Shown here: positions 17,451 through 26,595 of the stretch, one piece after another | Position numbering within the stretch: position 1 is the stretch's first letter | Layout of the letters: the number at the start of each line of letters is the position of its first letter | Source: Hymenobacter crusticola | Lineage (GTDB): Bacteria > Bacteroidota > Bacteroidia > Cytophagales > Hymenobacteraceae | Length of the DNA: 64,000 nucleotides | Assembly (NCBI RefSeq): GCF_002154225.1 | Contig: NZ_MTSE01000003.1 | Coordinates: 124,001-188,000 of the forward strand | Direction of reading: 5' to 3' | Program-made: the position numbers and the translations under genes | The notes under the pieces: model-generated | The model's input: only the letters and a program-made list of their open reading frames with translations | Told to the model about the DNA's origin: nothing | The model's database searches: none

Positions 17451-19289
17451 ATGCCCCTTTCTCGTTTACGCCTGCTGCTGTTTGCGGCCCTGGTGTTAGT
17501 GTTAAGCCACGCTAGCCTCGCGCTGGCAGCGCCTACGTTGCGCTACACCTTATCCATGCCAGCGCCCCAAACGCACTATTTTGAAGTTGAAATGGCCTTC
17601 GGCGGTTTTGGCAAACCGTACACCGATGTGAAAATGCCCGTGTGGGCGCCGGGTTCTTACTTGGTGCGTGAGTTTGCCAAGAACGTCGAAGGGTTCACGG
17701 CCCAAGCCAGCGGCCAAGCGCTTCGCACCGACAAAGTTGACAAGAACACGTGGCGCGTGTACCACCCCAAGGCCAAGAGCTTCACGGTGCGCTACAAAGT
17801 GTACGCGTTTGAGCTGAGCGTGCGAACCAGCTTCGTTGATGCCTCGCACGGCTACCTGAACGGCACGAGCGTGTTCATGTATCCGGCCGAGGAAAAAATG
17901 CTGCCTAGCACCCTCGTGGTACAGCCCGCCACAGGTTGGACGCAAGTATCCACTAGCCTGAAGCCGGTTGCTGGTGGCGCGGCCTTCACGTTTGCTTCCA
18001 CCAACTACGACGAATTAGCCGACTCGCCCATTGAAATCGGGACCCACAAGGTGCTGTCGTTTGTGGCCAATGGCACGCCGCATACGGTCGCTATGTACGG
18101 CAACGCCGTGTACGATGAGGCCACGCTGCTCAACAACATGAAGCGGGTGTGCGAGGAAGCCCACAAGGTAGTCGGTCAAAATCCCCTCGATCGTTACGTA
18201 TTCATCGTGCACAACTTGGAGCGGGGCACTGGTGGCCTGGAGCACTTGTACTCCACGACCCTGTCGGTGTCGCGCAACTCGTATAGCTCTGAAGCCGGCA
18301 TGAAGCGCTTCCTCGGGTTGGTAGGGCACGAATACTTTCACCTCTGGAACGTGAAGCGCATTCGGCCCATCGTCCTAGGTCCATTCAACTACGACGCCGA
18401 GAACTACACGCACATGCTGTGGCTGAGCGAAGGGGGCACCAGCTACTTCGGCGACCAGATTGTGCAACGCGCTGGCTTCACGACGCCCGAAAACTACCTA
18501 GCAGCCCTGAGCAACACCATCACGCGGGTCGAGAACTTGCCTGGTAACAAGCTGCAATCGGCCGCCGAATCGAGCTTCGACGCCTGGATCAAGCAGTACC
18601 GCCCCAACGAAAACTCAGACAATACAGGCGTGAGCTACTACGACAAAGGGCAACTTATCGTTGGGCAGCTCGATTTGATGGTGCTAAATGCTACGAAAGG
18701 CGAGAAGCGCTTCGATGACGTGATGCGCTACCTCTACGCAGAGTATTACCAAAAGCGTAAGCGCGGCTTCACGGATGAAGAGTTTCAGGATGCCGTGGCC
18801 AAAGTGGCAGGCCAGCGCTTCGATGAATTTTTCCGGACTCGCGTGTACGGCGCCCAAACCTTAGACTACAATACGGTGCTAGGTTACGCTGGCCTCACGC
18901 TGAACACGGCCCAAGCCACGGGCGTGTCGCTCGGCGCTAGCGTTGCAGCTACGGGCGTGAGCTTGAGCGCGGCTGGTACGCCCAGCGGTGGCCGTTACGT
19001 GGTGACCGGGGTAGTGCGCGACGGTAGCGCCTGGAAAGGTGGCCTAAGCGTAAATGATGAACTCCTGACGCTCGACGGCGTGCGCATCACGGAAGACGTG
19101 AACAAGCTGCTCGCCGACCGCCCTGTGGGAAGCGAAATACGCTTGCTGGTCAACCGCGAAGGGCAACCGACGGAGCTGCGGTTTCCGCTGCTCGCTAACC
19201 CTGCTAAACGCTACCGCATCGAGCAAGCACCTAATCCCACCGAAGCCCAGCTAAACATTCTGCGTAAATGGCTTAAGTTTCAGCAATAA
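17451..19289 (+). CDS. M61 family (glycyl aminopeptidase) metallopeptidase with PDZ domain
   Basis: A 612-residue secreted enzyme starting at the ATG at 17451 with a signal peptide ending SLALA. The N-terminal beta-domain (FGKPYTDVKMPVWAPGSYLV) is typical of M61. The catalytic region has VGHEYFHLWNVKRIRP (His293-Glu294-x-x-His297) and the Glu ligand in LWLSEGGTSYFGD. A PDZ domain occupies about residues 520-590 (VVRDGSAWKGGLSVNDELL). The family includes periplasmic aminopeptidases preferring Gly or Ala. It is convergent with kup across a long terminator. Confidence 0.92.
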   Translation: MPLSRLRLLLFAALVLVLSHASLALAAPTLRYTLSMPAPQTHYFEVEMAFGGFGKPYTDVKMPVWAPGSYLVREFAKNVEGFTAQASGQALRTDKVDKNTWRVYHPKAKSFTVRYKVYAFELSVRTSFVDASHGYLNGTSVFMYPAEEKMLPSTLVVQPATGWTQVSTSLKPVAGGAAFTFASTNYDELADSPIEIGTHKVLSFVANGTPHTVAMYGNAVYDEATLLNNMKRVCEEAHKVVGQNPLDRYVFIVHNLERGTGGLEHLYSTTLSVSRNSYSSEAGMKRFLGLVGHEYFHLWNVKRIRPIVLGPFNYDAENYTHMLWLSEGGTSYFGDQIVQRAGFTTPENYLAALSNTITRVENLPGNKLQSAAESSFDAWIKQYRPNENSDNTGVSYYDKGQLIVGQLDLMVLNATKGEKRFDDVMRYLYAEYYQKRKRGFTDEEFQDAVAKVAGQRFDEFFRTRVYGAQTLDYNTVLGYAGLTLNTAQATGVSLGASVAATGVSLSAAGTPSGGRYVVTGVVRDGSAWKGGLSVNDELLTLDGVRITEDVNKLLADRPVGSEIRLLVNREGQPTELRFPLLANPAKRYRIEQAPNPTEAQLNILRKWLKFQQ

Positions 19290-19291
19290 CC

Positions 19292-19354
19292 GACTAACAA
19301 CCCACAAAAAAGCCTCACCCACTATGGGCGAGGCTTTTTTGTGGGTTGTTAGTC
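19292..19354. terminator. 29-bp bidirectional terminator
   Basis: The arms at 19292-19320 and 19326-19354 pair with a single mismatch around a 5-base loop. A6/T6 tracts within the arms give a U run in both directions. It separates the M61 gene and kup. Confidence 0.85.
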
Positions 19355-19378
19355 AACCTAGGTGCAAGCAGCTAGATG

Positions 19379-21328
19379 TTATGAAACCCGCTTCAGGGCA
19401 ACGTCGCGCACCGGCGTAATTACCAGGGGTACTTTCTCCACTTTTACAGAGCTAGTATCTAGACCAAAGTACTTGTCTTCGGAAGCAATGAACTGCTTGA
19501 TGTAGAAGTAAGCCTGCATGACAAGCTTCTCGACAACGGGGAATTCATTCTCAACCGACAAAAACTTCTCTAGCACTACGAAGCGGAAGTCGCCGGTAAC
19601 GTGCTGGCGGCTGAGCGATTCGTAGCGCGAGGTGATGTCCACTTCCTTGTTGCGCACCAAGTCTTCTACCACCTTGCGGAAGTACAGATTGATGCGCTGC
19701 TCCACGCGGAAACCGAGGCGGAACGTGATTCGGAAGGCATCGTCGGGAGCTAGCTCTACCACTTTGTATTCCATCGTGTAGGGCTCGTCGGTGGTATCGA
19801 CGTGCACAAACCAATAGATGTCAGCCCGTTTTGGGCGCTTCTGAAAAATAGAGTAAATGATCTTCGACTCAATCTCGGAAGCACGTTCGGCCGAAGTCAT
19901 GAAGACGAGGTGGGTAGAATACTTCGGAATGGAGTCGTCGTCGCTGAGTTGCTTGAGCGCCTCCATATAAGGCTCGATCTTGACGAATTCCGTGAGGCGC
20001 TTCTTGATGAAGTACGCCCGCAGCCACGTATACATCACCCCAACTAGCACGGTACCAATAGCTAGCGACACCCAACCGCCGTGTGGGAACTTAACCAAGT
20101 TCGCCACCAAGAAGGAGCCCTCGATAACGGCATAAGTAAGGGCAAACAACACGACTATGGGGAGCGGTACGCGTCTGGCGCGCAGCCACACCGTCAGCAA
20201 GATCGTGGTCATGAGCATGGTGAGGGTGATGGCTAGCCCGTAGGCCGCATCCATGTTAGCCGACTCCCGGAAGTAAAGTACGATGCCAATGCAGCCCAAT
20301 AGGAGCAGGCGGTTCATGCTCGGTACGTAAAGCTGCCCTTTCACATCGGTAGGATAGTTGAGCTTCACCTTCGGCCACATATTCAGGCGGATAGCCTCGG
20401 CCACAAGCGTGAAGGAACCAGTGATCAGGGCCTGAGAGGCAATAATGGCAGCTACCGTGGCGATGATAATGCCGATGAGCAGAAACCAAGACGGCATGAG
20501 CGCATAGAATGGGTTGCGACCAGCTAAGGGCTCGTTTACGTGGCTCAGCAGCCAAGCGCCCTGACCGAAGTAGTTGAGAATGAGCGTGGTTTTGACGAAC
20601 ATCCAACTGATGCGGATGTTGCCCTTGCCGCAGTGACCTAGGTCGGAGTACAAGGCCTCAGCCCCCGTGGTGCACAAAAACACCGAACCTAGCAACCAAA
20701 AGCCGCTGGGATATTGCGTTAGCAACTCATAAGCATAGTAGGGGTTAGCCGCCTTGAGAATAACCGGATTCTGTGCTATCCAGAGCACACCCAGGGTGCC
20801 AAGCATCGAAAACCAGATGAACATGATCGGTCCGAAGGCCTTGCCGATGATCTGGGTTCCAAAGCTTTGCACCAAGAACAAGCCCGCAATAATGCCAATG
20901 ACAATAGGGACAGTTGGGATATTCGGATAAATGGCGCGTAGTCCTTCAATGGCCGACGACACTGAAATCGGCGGCGTAATTACGCCGTCGGCTAGTAGGG
21001 CCGAGCCGCCAATGATAGCCACGGCCGAGAGCCAAGCCCCACGCCGCCGCACCAGGGTGTACAGCGAAAAAATACCACCCTCGCCGTTGTTATCGGCGTT
21101 GAGCGTGAGCAACACATACTTGACTGTCGTTTGCAGCGTCAACGTCCAGAGCACACAGGAGATGGCTCCTAGTACGAGGTCACGGTCAATTACATCGGGC
21201 ACCTTGGCGCCCTTCAAAATAGCCGACATCACATACAGGGGCGAGGTACCAATATCGCCATAGATGATGCCGAGGGCAATGAGCAGACCAGCGGTTGAAA
21301 CAGCGGTGTGCTTGTGTTTGGCGTCCAT
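19379..21328 (-). CDS. kup: KUP family potassium uptake transporter
   Basis: A 649-residue integral membrane protein of the KUP/HAK/KT family, an H+-coupled K+ importer. The signature GIIYGDIGTSPLYVM is at the N-terminus, followed by about 12 transmembrane segments (for example LGAISCVLWTLTLQTTVKYV, GVITPPISVSSAIEGL). A C-terminal cytoplasmic domain of roughly 200 residues (KYSTHLVFMT ... FRITFRLGFRVEQRINLY) follows. Length is typical. It starts at the ATG at 21328. No regulatory RNA or potassium-sensing element was seen upstream. Confidence 0.95.
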   Translation of the reverse strand: MDAKHKHTAVSTAGLLIALGIIYGDIGTSPLYVMSAILKGAKVPDVIDRDLVLGAISCVLWTLTLQTTVKYVLLTLNADNNGEGGIFSLYTLVRRRGAWLSAVAIIGGSALLADGVITPPISVSSAIEGLRAIYPNIPTVPIVIGIIAGLFLVQSFGTQIIGKAFGPIMFIWFSMLGTLGVLWIAQNPVILKAANPYYAYELLTQYPSGFWLLGSVFLCTTGAEALYSDLGHCGKGNIRISWMFVKTTLILNYFGQGAWLLSHVNEPLAGRNPFYALMPSWFLLIGIIIATVAAIIASQALITGSFTLVAEAIRLNMWPKVKLNYPTDVKGQLYVPSMNRLLLLGCIGIVLYFRESANMDAAYGLAITLTMLMTTILLTVWLRARRVPLPIVVLFALTYAVIEGSFLVANLVKFPHGGWVSLAIGTVLVGVMYTWLRAYFIKKRLTEFVKIEPYMEALKQLSDDDSIPKYSTHLVFMTSAERASEIESKIIYSIFQKRPKRADIYWFVHVDTTDEPYTMEYKVVELAPDDAFRITFRLGFRVEQRINLYFRKVVEDLVRNKEVDITSRYESLSRQHVTGDFRFVVLEKFLSVENEFPVVEKLVMQAYFYIKQFIASEDKYFGLDTSSVKVEKVPLVITPVRDVALKRVS

Positions 21329-21404
21329 GAATGAGTAAAAGTAGAAAGAGGGGGAAAAGTGCCTAAAGGTGAAGCAATCGACCTAGACGGAACACTCCGC
21401 AGTC

Positions 21405-21950
21405 TTACACATTTGAGGTGGGAAAAGTGCCAGAATCGGGCTGCCCAAGGGTGGAGTCGTCGAGGAGTAAAGTAGCGGCTGCCGCGGCTGCTTCATCGTG
21501 GGCGCGCCGGATGCGGCGATTAGCTTCGGCGGCTAGCTTTTGCCACTGCGCCAGCTCTCCGGGCAACGCAAAGTGCGTCGCCTCGCGGCCCAAACGATGC
21601 AACCGCAATCGGTTTGTACCGCGTCGGCCGTAAGCTAACAGCAAGGCTCCAGCAGCCAAACCTACCATGGCGGGCATCGTCCGCAGCCAGTTTTGTAGGA
21701 ACGCAATGGCAAAGCCCGCCAGCGTGAAGCTACCCAACAAGTACCATAGCAACCAGCGCACAGGCGTGAGCTCAACGGCTTCCAGCTCTAAAAAGCTAAA
21801 GGCGGTGCCGTTGACGGTTATGCTGCTGGCCGTAAGTACCACCCGGCCGTCGTCGCTGCGCAACGTAGGCAAGGGTCGGGGGGCAGGGCTAGGTGGCGGA
21901 GCAGAGGCTTCGGCTGGGGCAGGGAGCACTGGTATAGGAGGTGCCAGCAC
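21405..21950 (-). CDS. Hypothetical membrane protein, start uncertain
   Basis: About 181 residues if it starts at the GTG at 21950. The N-terminus is proline- and alanine-rich (PPIPVLPAPAEASAPPP), then come two hydrophobic helices (WLLWYLLGSFTLAGFAIAF and MPAMVGLAAGALLLAYG) and a charged, alanine-rich tail. No family is recognised. The frame has no ATG and is open all the way up to 22046, in the same phase as and immediately after the TGA that ends the FKBP gene. So either GTG is used, or translation continues through or restarts at that stop. Confidence 0.5.
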   Translation of the reverse strand: MLAPPIPVLPAPAEASAPPPSPAPRPLPTLRSDDGRVVLTASSITVNGTAFSFLELEAVELTPVRWLLWYLLGSFTLAGFAIAFLQNWLRTMPAMVGLAAGALLLAYGRRGTNRLRLHRLGREATHFALPGELAQWQKLAAEANRRIRRAHDEAAAAAATLLLDDSTLGQPDSGTFPTSNV

Positions 21951-22046
21951 CGGCTTAGCTACCGAAGGGGCCGCCTCGGCCGTGGTGGTACGAACCCAGT
22001 TAGGTGGGGTCGTTACCGTAGTGGTCGAGGCGGCAGAATCGGCGAT

Positions 22047-22670
22047 TCAGTTATTCACTTTCAATAACTCCACGTCGAAGATGAGCGCCGAGTCGGGACC
22101 GATATCACGGCCCGCACCGCGCTTACCGTATGCTAGGTCGGAGGGGATGTAGAGGCGCCACTTCGAACCCTCAGGCATGAGCTGGAGGGCTTCTGTCCAG
22201 CCAGCAATTACTTGGTTTACGCCAAAGGTAGCGGGCTGGCCGCGCTGGTAGCTGCTGTCGAACACCTTGCCGTCGATCAGGGTACCGTGGTAGTGCGTCG
22301 TGACCGACGAGCGGGGCGTAGGCTTTTTGCCTGTGCCTTCGGTCAAGACTTCGTACTGCAGGCCGCTGGGTAGCGTCGTTACGCCTGGCTTGTTTTGATT
22401 TTCGGCGAGGAAGGCTTCGCCTTCGGCTTTGTTGTTGCTGCTCACGTTCGTGTCTTCTTGAGGTTCGTTTTCTTCAAATTGTTCTTGGAGCTTGCGCATG
22501 GCTGCTTCCATTTGCTCCTGGGTGAGGCGGCTCGGCTGACCGGCCAAGGCCTCTTTTAGGCTCGCCGCTAGCACGTCGATGTCAAGCTCTAGGCCTTGCT
22601 GCGAGAAGTTACGGGCGAGGTCACGCCCGATGATGTAGCTGATTTGCTCTTGGTGGCTGCTCAGGTTCAT
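22047..22670 (-). CDS. FKBP-type peptidyl-prolyl cis-trans isomerase
   Basis: A 207-residue protein with an FKBP_N helical dimerisation segment (about residues 5-75, rich in Glu and Gln) and a C-terminal FKBP domain. Landmarks are LPSGLQYEVLTEGTG, VTTHYHGTLIDGKVFDSSYQRG, QVIAGWTEALQLMPEGSKW and PSDLAYGKRGAG. This is the layout of Mip/FkpA-type foldases. No signal peptide is present (MNLSSHQEQISYIIG), so it is probably cytoplasmic, unlike many relatives. The stop TGA at 22047-22049 is followed in phase by another open frame. Confidence 0.93.
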   Translation of the reverse strand: MNLSSHQEQISYIIGRDLARNFSQQGLELDIDVLAASLKEALAGQPSRLTQEQMEAAMRKLQEQFEENEPQEDTNVSSNNKAEGEAFLAENQNKPGVTTLPSGLQYEVLTEGTGKKPTPRSSVTTHYHGTLIDGKVFDSSYQRGQPATFGVNQVIAGWTEALQLMPEGSKWRLYIPSDLAYGKRGAGRDIGPDSALIFDVELLKVNN

Positions 22671-22815
22671 AAGGAAAAGAAAAAGGAATAAGAGCCGCTT
22701 CGTTGGCGGCTACTACCAGGCAATACCGAAAAATCGTTGGAATGGATGTGCATTTTTCGGCCCGCAATAGTAACACCCGATTTCCAAAACCTTCTTTCTT
22801 CGGCTATAAAAACAA

Positions 22816-22844
22816 AACGGGCTCCATCAAAAGGGAAGCCCGTT
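22816..22844 (-). terminator. Intrinsic terminator of the 43-residue gene
   Basis: On the minus strand, AACGGGCT and AGCCCGTT pair around a 13-base loop and are followed by TTGTTTTT. The position, about 40 bp downstream of the small-protein stop at 22886, fits that gene. Confidence 0.75.
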
Positions 22845-22885
22845 GCTGTAAAAAAAGGGGACTAGATAGCGGTGTGCGCCACTCA

Positions 22886-23017
22886 TTAGCCGTAATGAAC
22901 TTCGTCGTCCTCATCGCGCAGGTCAAAGAGCAGGCTCAAATCCAGCACTTGCGCGGCCAAATAAACCAAACTCCCAACCAGTAGGAGCGAAGAAAGGACG
23001 GCGGCACTCTTTTTCAT
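22886..23017 (-). CDS. 43-residue single-span membrane protein
   Basis: An ATG at 23017 opens a 43-codon frame ending TAA at 22886-22888. It reads MKKSAAVLSSLLLVGSLVYL and ends in a very acidic tail (DLRDEDDEVHYG). A positive N-terminus, one hydrophobic helix and an acidic C-terminus are the usual build of a small inner-membrane protein. A terminator follows directly, which supports a real, separately transcribed gene. No family is recognised. The plus-strand frame over this region has poor coding character. Confidence 0.6.
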   Translation of the reverse strand: MKKSAAVLSSLLLVGSLVYLAAQVLDLSLLFDLRDEDDEVHYG

Positions 23018-23418
23018 AACCAAGCTAGGTAAGGAGGGAAGACAATGAGCTGGCGCAAAGATACTAGCGGAAAATTAAAAGAGTGTTATCTAGCCGCAAG
23101 CGGTTGAGGAGCTAGGCTTTTAGCAGAACAAACTGTATCTGCTCACGTTTGGCAAAACGGCGTGGTAACTTTCTCTAGCAATTCTGCTGCATCATCGTAT
23201 CCAGTGATACCTAGGTCATACCGTAGCAAGATAGCAGCGCTTGCAGCTTTCTGGACCTAGGTTGTGTTGCTAGGCAAAAGGAAGCGTCAGCGTAAGTTTT
23301 TAACCGCTGGGCAGCTAGCGCCGTATAGATGGCAAAACCTCCCATCCTTCCACCAAACTAGCCGGCGTTTGCTAACCAAAACAAACCAGTCGGTCCTACC
23401 TTTTAACCTTCCTTTCGC
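23018..23418. other. Non-coding spacer
   Basis: About 400 bases between two divergent small genes. It contains several CCTAGGT words and A-rich stretches but no convincing gene, hairpin or promoter consensus. It presumably holds the promoters of both flanking genes. Confidence 0.4.
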
Positions 23419-23685
23419 ATGAACACGCCCTCCACTCCCTCCGAGCAAGACGAAGAACAAGGCCGCATCGAGCCTGCTAACAATACCAACGAAAGCGCCA
23501 AGAATGCCGATGCTACCGTGGCCGACGGTGCCGGCGACGGCGCGCAGCAATACCGCGACTCCACGGAGCGCGCCAAAGACAACCCCGAAACAGGCACCGT
23601 AAGCACCCAGGAAAATATGGGTGACGGCAGCGGCATTCGCGGCGACTACGGCGACAGTGACCAGACGAACGGCAAGGAAGGCTAG
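23419..23685 (+). CDS. Small acidic disordered protein
   Basis: An 88-residue frame from the ATG at 23419. Composition is extreme: rich in Asp, Glu, Asn, Thr and Gly, with no hydrophobic core (MNTPSTPSEQDEEQG..., ending SDQTNGKEG). It resembles hydrophilic, stress-related disordered proteins of soil bacteria, but no family is recognised. Third-position GC matches neighbouring genes, and a strong terminator starts 28 bp after the stop. A minus-strand frame also spans this region but is less gene-like. Confidence 0.6.
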   Translation: MNTPSTPSEQDEEQGRIEPANNTNESAKNADATVADGAGDGAQQYRDSTERAKDNPETGTVSTQENMGDGSGIRGDYGDSDQTNGKEG

Positions 23686-23712
23686 GTCGCTGTTTCCGGC
23701 GTTTCTTTTCGC

Positions 23713-23767
23713 GCGCAAGGCCTGCAAGAAGCCGGATCTCGTATCCGACCTCTTGCAGGCCTTGCGC
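23713..23767. terminator. Two-tier hairpin between convergent genes
   Basis: Outer stem of 17 bp (23713-23729 with 23751-23767) enclosing an inner GGAT/ATCC stem. It separates the small acidic protein gene from the convergent lipoprotein gene. No long T run. Confidence 0.7.
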
Positions 23768-23791
23768 ATGTATGACTGAAGGAAGGCAGCG

Positions 23792-24277
23792 TTACTTCTT
23801 TAGCACGAGCTCTGCTTTTTTGATTTGTAAAGTAGGGTTATTGGCTGCCACCAACCGCGCTTTGAAGGTGTAGTTGGCGTTTTCAGGCACCGTGATTTCG
23901 CCGTTTTTACCCGAAAAGCTCCAGTTGATTCTGCCGTTGATGGATGTTTTGAGCTCACCTACCGTAATGTGTTTGTCGGTAGGGTTGATTTCTAGCTCCT
24001 GAAAGGCAGCGCCATTCTTCAGAATAAGTAGTTGAAACCGCAGCGGGGCCTCCCCGTCGTAGGCCATATCCATCTCCGACCACAGGGAAACTTCGTCGTC
24101 CTTTTGCAGCTTCAGCGTGGCTTCCCGAACTACTTCGTGGCCCGCTGTGCTCACGACGTTCACGGGCAAGCGCGATACTTCTTTGCCAAATAAAGCATTG
24201 CAGCCTTGTAGCGGCAAGGCGAGGGCAAGCGCCCAAAACAGGATCTTTGTTGTTGATAGAGGTAGCGGACGATTCAT
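23792..24277 (-). CDS. Hypothetical lipoprotein
   Basis: A 161-residue protein with a lipoprotein signal (ILFWALALALPLQGCNALFG, Cys near residue 26). The mature part is predicted beta-rich and hydrophilic (LRFQLLILKNGAAFQELEIN, GRINWSFSGKNGEITVPENA) and ends in AELVLKK. No domain is recognised. It is probably anchored in the outer or inner membrane facing the periplasm. It has its own leader and is convergent with the small acidic gene. Confidence 0.65.
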   Translation of the reverse strand: MNRPLPLSTTKILFWALALALPLQGCNALFGKEVSRLPVNVVSTAGHEVVREATLKLQKDDEVSLWSEMDMAYDGEAPLRFQLLILKNGAAFQELEINPTDKHITVGELKTSINGRINWSFSGKNGEITVPENANYTFKARLVAANNPTLQIKKAELVLKK

Positions 24278-24446
24278 AGAAGGTGATACGGAAGGAGGGA
24301 TTTGAGCTAGCTTGTAGCTAATAAGACAGGTATATCTATCCTCGGCCTGACCAAGAAGCTTTTACCAGAATATAGCACAACCTGTATAAGGCTAAATTCA
24401 CGCCAGAGACGAAAGCTCCGTAGCGACTACCTTCCGTTCCGCAGGC

Positions 24447-25262
24447 CTATTTTGAAGTCGAACCTTGTTGGTAGGCCTTGATCTTTTCGGCTACCTCCAC
24501 CATAGGAGCCACCCAAATGTCTTTTTCGTGTGCCTTTAGGTAGCGCAACAGCGCACGGTGGGCTTTCAGGTCCACGTTCAGGCTGTGGCCGCCACCCACG
24601 CCGTGAAACAAAAACACCAGCAACGTGTGTGACTGTTGGGCTTTCTTGACGAGGTCGATCAGGTACTCCCCCGATTGCCCGTTGATCATGTAGCTGTCGA
24701 TGTTAGTAAGGTCGACTTCGGCGGGCTTTTGCAAGCCGCCGGTTACACCGCGCGCCGCCACAAAGTCGTTTTTGAGCTGGTCGTAGAACTTAACGCCGCC
24801 GATGGTTAGGTCGCCGCACGGATAGGCGAAGGTGCGGGCAGTTTTGCCATCAATGGCCTTAAGTAAGGTATTATTTACCCTCGCCTCACTCACTGCCCGG
24901 CTCACGGTGTACTTGCTCAGATCATTGTCGGGTGTGACGAAGCCGCGGCCGGGGAGGGTCCCGTCGCAGGGGTGCATCAGGGCGTGGTTACCTAGCTCGT
25001 GCCCGCGCTGGGCTGCCTGGCGCCACGCTGGCAGCCGCTTGGTCACCACCGGCGAGGAGCCGATCAAGTAAAACGTGCCCCGGAGCCGCACAGAGTCGAG
25101 TGCTGGTATAGCATTGTCAAGGTCGACGTCGATGGCGTCGTCGTAGGTCAGCACCACAGCGCACTGTCTGTTGTTCCAAGTGCTAGAGGTTTGGGCAAAG
25201 CTAGGTGCTTGGCCCGCGAGCAGCAATGTAGCGGTTAGGGTGAGGAGCTTGGTGGGATTCAC
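24447..25262 (-). CDS. Secreted polysaccharide deacetylase (NodB fold)
   Basis: A 271-residue exported protein with a signal peptide (LLTLTATLLLAGQAPSFA). The start is a GTG at 25262; no ATG is available. NodB motifs: CAVVLTYDDAIDVDL (catalytic and metal Asp), HELGNHALMHPC (metal His pair) and FAYPCGDLTIGG. The region LLVFLFHGVGGGH corresponds to the late conserved His motif of family 4 carbohydrate esterases. It probably removes acetyl groups from a surface or environmental glycan. This is the second NodB enzyme in the window; the other is a lipoprotein at 3.3 kb. Confidence 0.88.
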   Translation of the reverse strand: MNPTKLLTLTATLLLAGQAPSFAQTSSTWNNRQCAVVLTYDDAIDVDLDNAIPALDSVRLRGTFYLIGSSPVVTKRLPAWRQAAQRGHELGNHALMHPCDGTLPGRGFVTPDNDLSKYTVSRAVSEARVNNTLLKAIDGKTARTFAYPCGDLTIGGVKFYDQLKNDFVAARGVTGGLQKPAEVDLTNIDSYMINGQSGEYLIDLVKKAQQSHTLLVFLFHGVGGGHSLNVDLKAHRALLRYLKAHEKDIWVAPMVEVAEKIKAYQQGSTSK

Positions 25263-25536
25263 AAGATGGGGGCTGGCTAGTAAATGGTAGAGTAGCGCTC
25301 AGGCCTGATTGGTACAAGCGTGGCACAAGGTAGTGCCTGATTGCCTAGGTTGGGTATGGGACAGGCTGGCCGAGACGAATATTGCCGCTGACCCCAGTAA
25401 GGCCACTAACAATGCTAGCGCGAGGACCTAGGTACTCTGCTTAATGAGCTTATCAACAAACGAACTCTGAGCCGTACAACAAAGAAGCCCCCACGTTTCT
25501 GCCGGACCTTTGTTCTGAACTTAATGCTCGAAAAAC

Positions 25537-26427
25537 ATGGATAACGTATGGTTTATTACGGGTAGCGCCCGTGGCCTAGGTCGCACCCTAACCGAAGCAG
25601 TACTGGCGCGTGGGGGGCGGGTTGTGGCTACTGCGCGCCAGCCCGAACAGCTTGCTTCGCTCGTCACGCAATATGGCAGCCAGATTCTGCCTTTGGCCCT
25701 AGATGTCACCAATGCTGCGCAGATACAGCAAGTGGTAGCCGAAGCCGTGGCGCACTTTGGCCGCCTTGATGTGGTCGTGAATAACGCTGGTTTCGGAATT
25801 ACCGGCGCCGCCGAAGCCTACACGGAGGAACAAGTACGCAGCCAGCTCGAAACCAACCTGTATGCCCCTATTGCCGTGACGCGCGCCGTGTTGCCGTACT
25901 TGCGCCAGCAACGCGCGGGACGTATCCTGCAGATTAGCTCCATTGGTGGGCGAATTGGCAACGCCGGGATTTCTATTTATCAGGCTGCTAAGTTTGGCTT
26001 GAGTGGCTTCACCGAAGCTGTGGCCAAAGAAGTGGCGCCCCTCGGCATTCACGTCACGTCGGTAGAGCCAGGTGGCTTCCGCACCGATTGGGCTGGTGCT
26101 TCCATGAGCTACGCGCCGGCCATAGAAGGCTACGACATCGTCAACCACCGCGCCGAGTACTTCGCCAGCGGCAAGTTTGTACCAATGGGCGACCCCCACA
26201 AAGCCGCCGCCGTGCTGATTGATCTAGTCGAGCACCCCGCCCCGCCCGTGCATTTGGTGCTGGGCAGCGAAGCCGTGGCCTTCCTGCAGCAAGCCGACGC
26301 CGACCGCAAAGCCGAGCTAGAGCGGTGGCTGCCCATTAGCGTGAGCACCGATGCAGATGACGCGGAGAACTTCCTGGAGACGGAGATAGGGAAGTCTTAC
26401 AGAAGCGGTAACGCTTTTGGAAAGTAG
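25537..26427 (+). CDS. Short-chain dehydrogenase/reductase
   Basis: A 296-residue classical SDR. The Rossmann nucleotide motif is TGSARGLGRTLTE near the N-terminus, NNAGFGITG follows, then the catalytic Ser in QISSIGGRIGN and the Tyr-x-x-x-Lys in SIYQAAKFGLSG. A C-terminal extension of about 50 residues beyond the usual SDR length ends in a charged segment. The oxidised substrate is unknown. An AraC-type regulator follows on the same strand 168 bp on and may control it. A hairpin lies in between. Confidence 0.9.
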   Translation: MDNVWFITGSARGLGRTLTEAVLARGGRVVATARQPEQLASLVTQYGSQILPLALDVTNAAQIQQVVAEAVAHFGRLDVVVNNAGFGITGAAEAYTEEQVRSQLETNLYAPIAVTRAVLPYLRQQRAGRILQISSIGGRIGNAGISIYQAAKFGLSGFTEAVAKEVAPLGIHVTSVEPGGFRTDWAGASMSYAPAIEGYDIVNHRAEYFASGKFVPMGDPHKAAAVLIDLVEHPAPPVHLVLGSEAVAFLQQADADRKAELERWLPISVSTDADDAENFLETEIGKSYRSGNAFGK

Positions 26428-26486
26428 CATCAGCCGCGCTGCAGAGGGCCGCAGCTCTCTTGCTAAACGAACGTGATAAATCGAGG

Positions 26487-26512
26487 GACCTAGCTCCTGC
26501 GGGGGCTAGGTC
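26487..26512. terminator. Short hairpin after the SDR gene
   Basis: GACCTAGCTCC pairs with GGGGGCTAGGTC around a 3-4 base loop, 60 bp beyond the SDR stop. No immediate T run, though a T6 tract occurs 13 bases later. Confidence 0.5.
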
Positions 26513-26595
26513 GTTCGTACACACTTTTTTCTACCAACGATGGCGCCTCGTTGAGGCTAAGCGTGTCTACATTGTAACCGTCAGTACGAATCTAT

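Noticed and set aside
22703..22984. A 93-codon plus-strand frame
   Set aside because: It crosses a minus-strand terminator and overlaps the more convincing 43-residue membrane protein gene on the other strand.
23287..23769. A 160-codon minus-strand frame over the small acidic gene
   Set aside because: It runs across a terminator hairpin and has a poor start; the plus-strand frame has better coding character.
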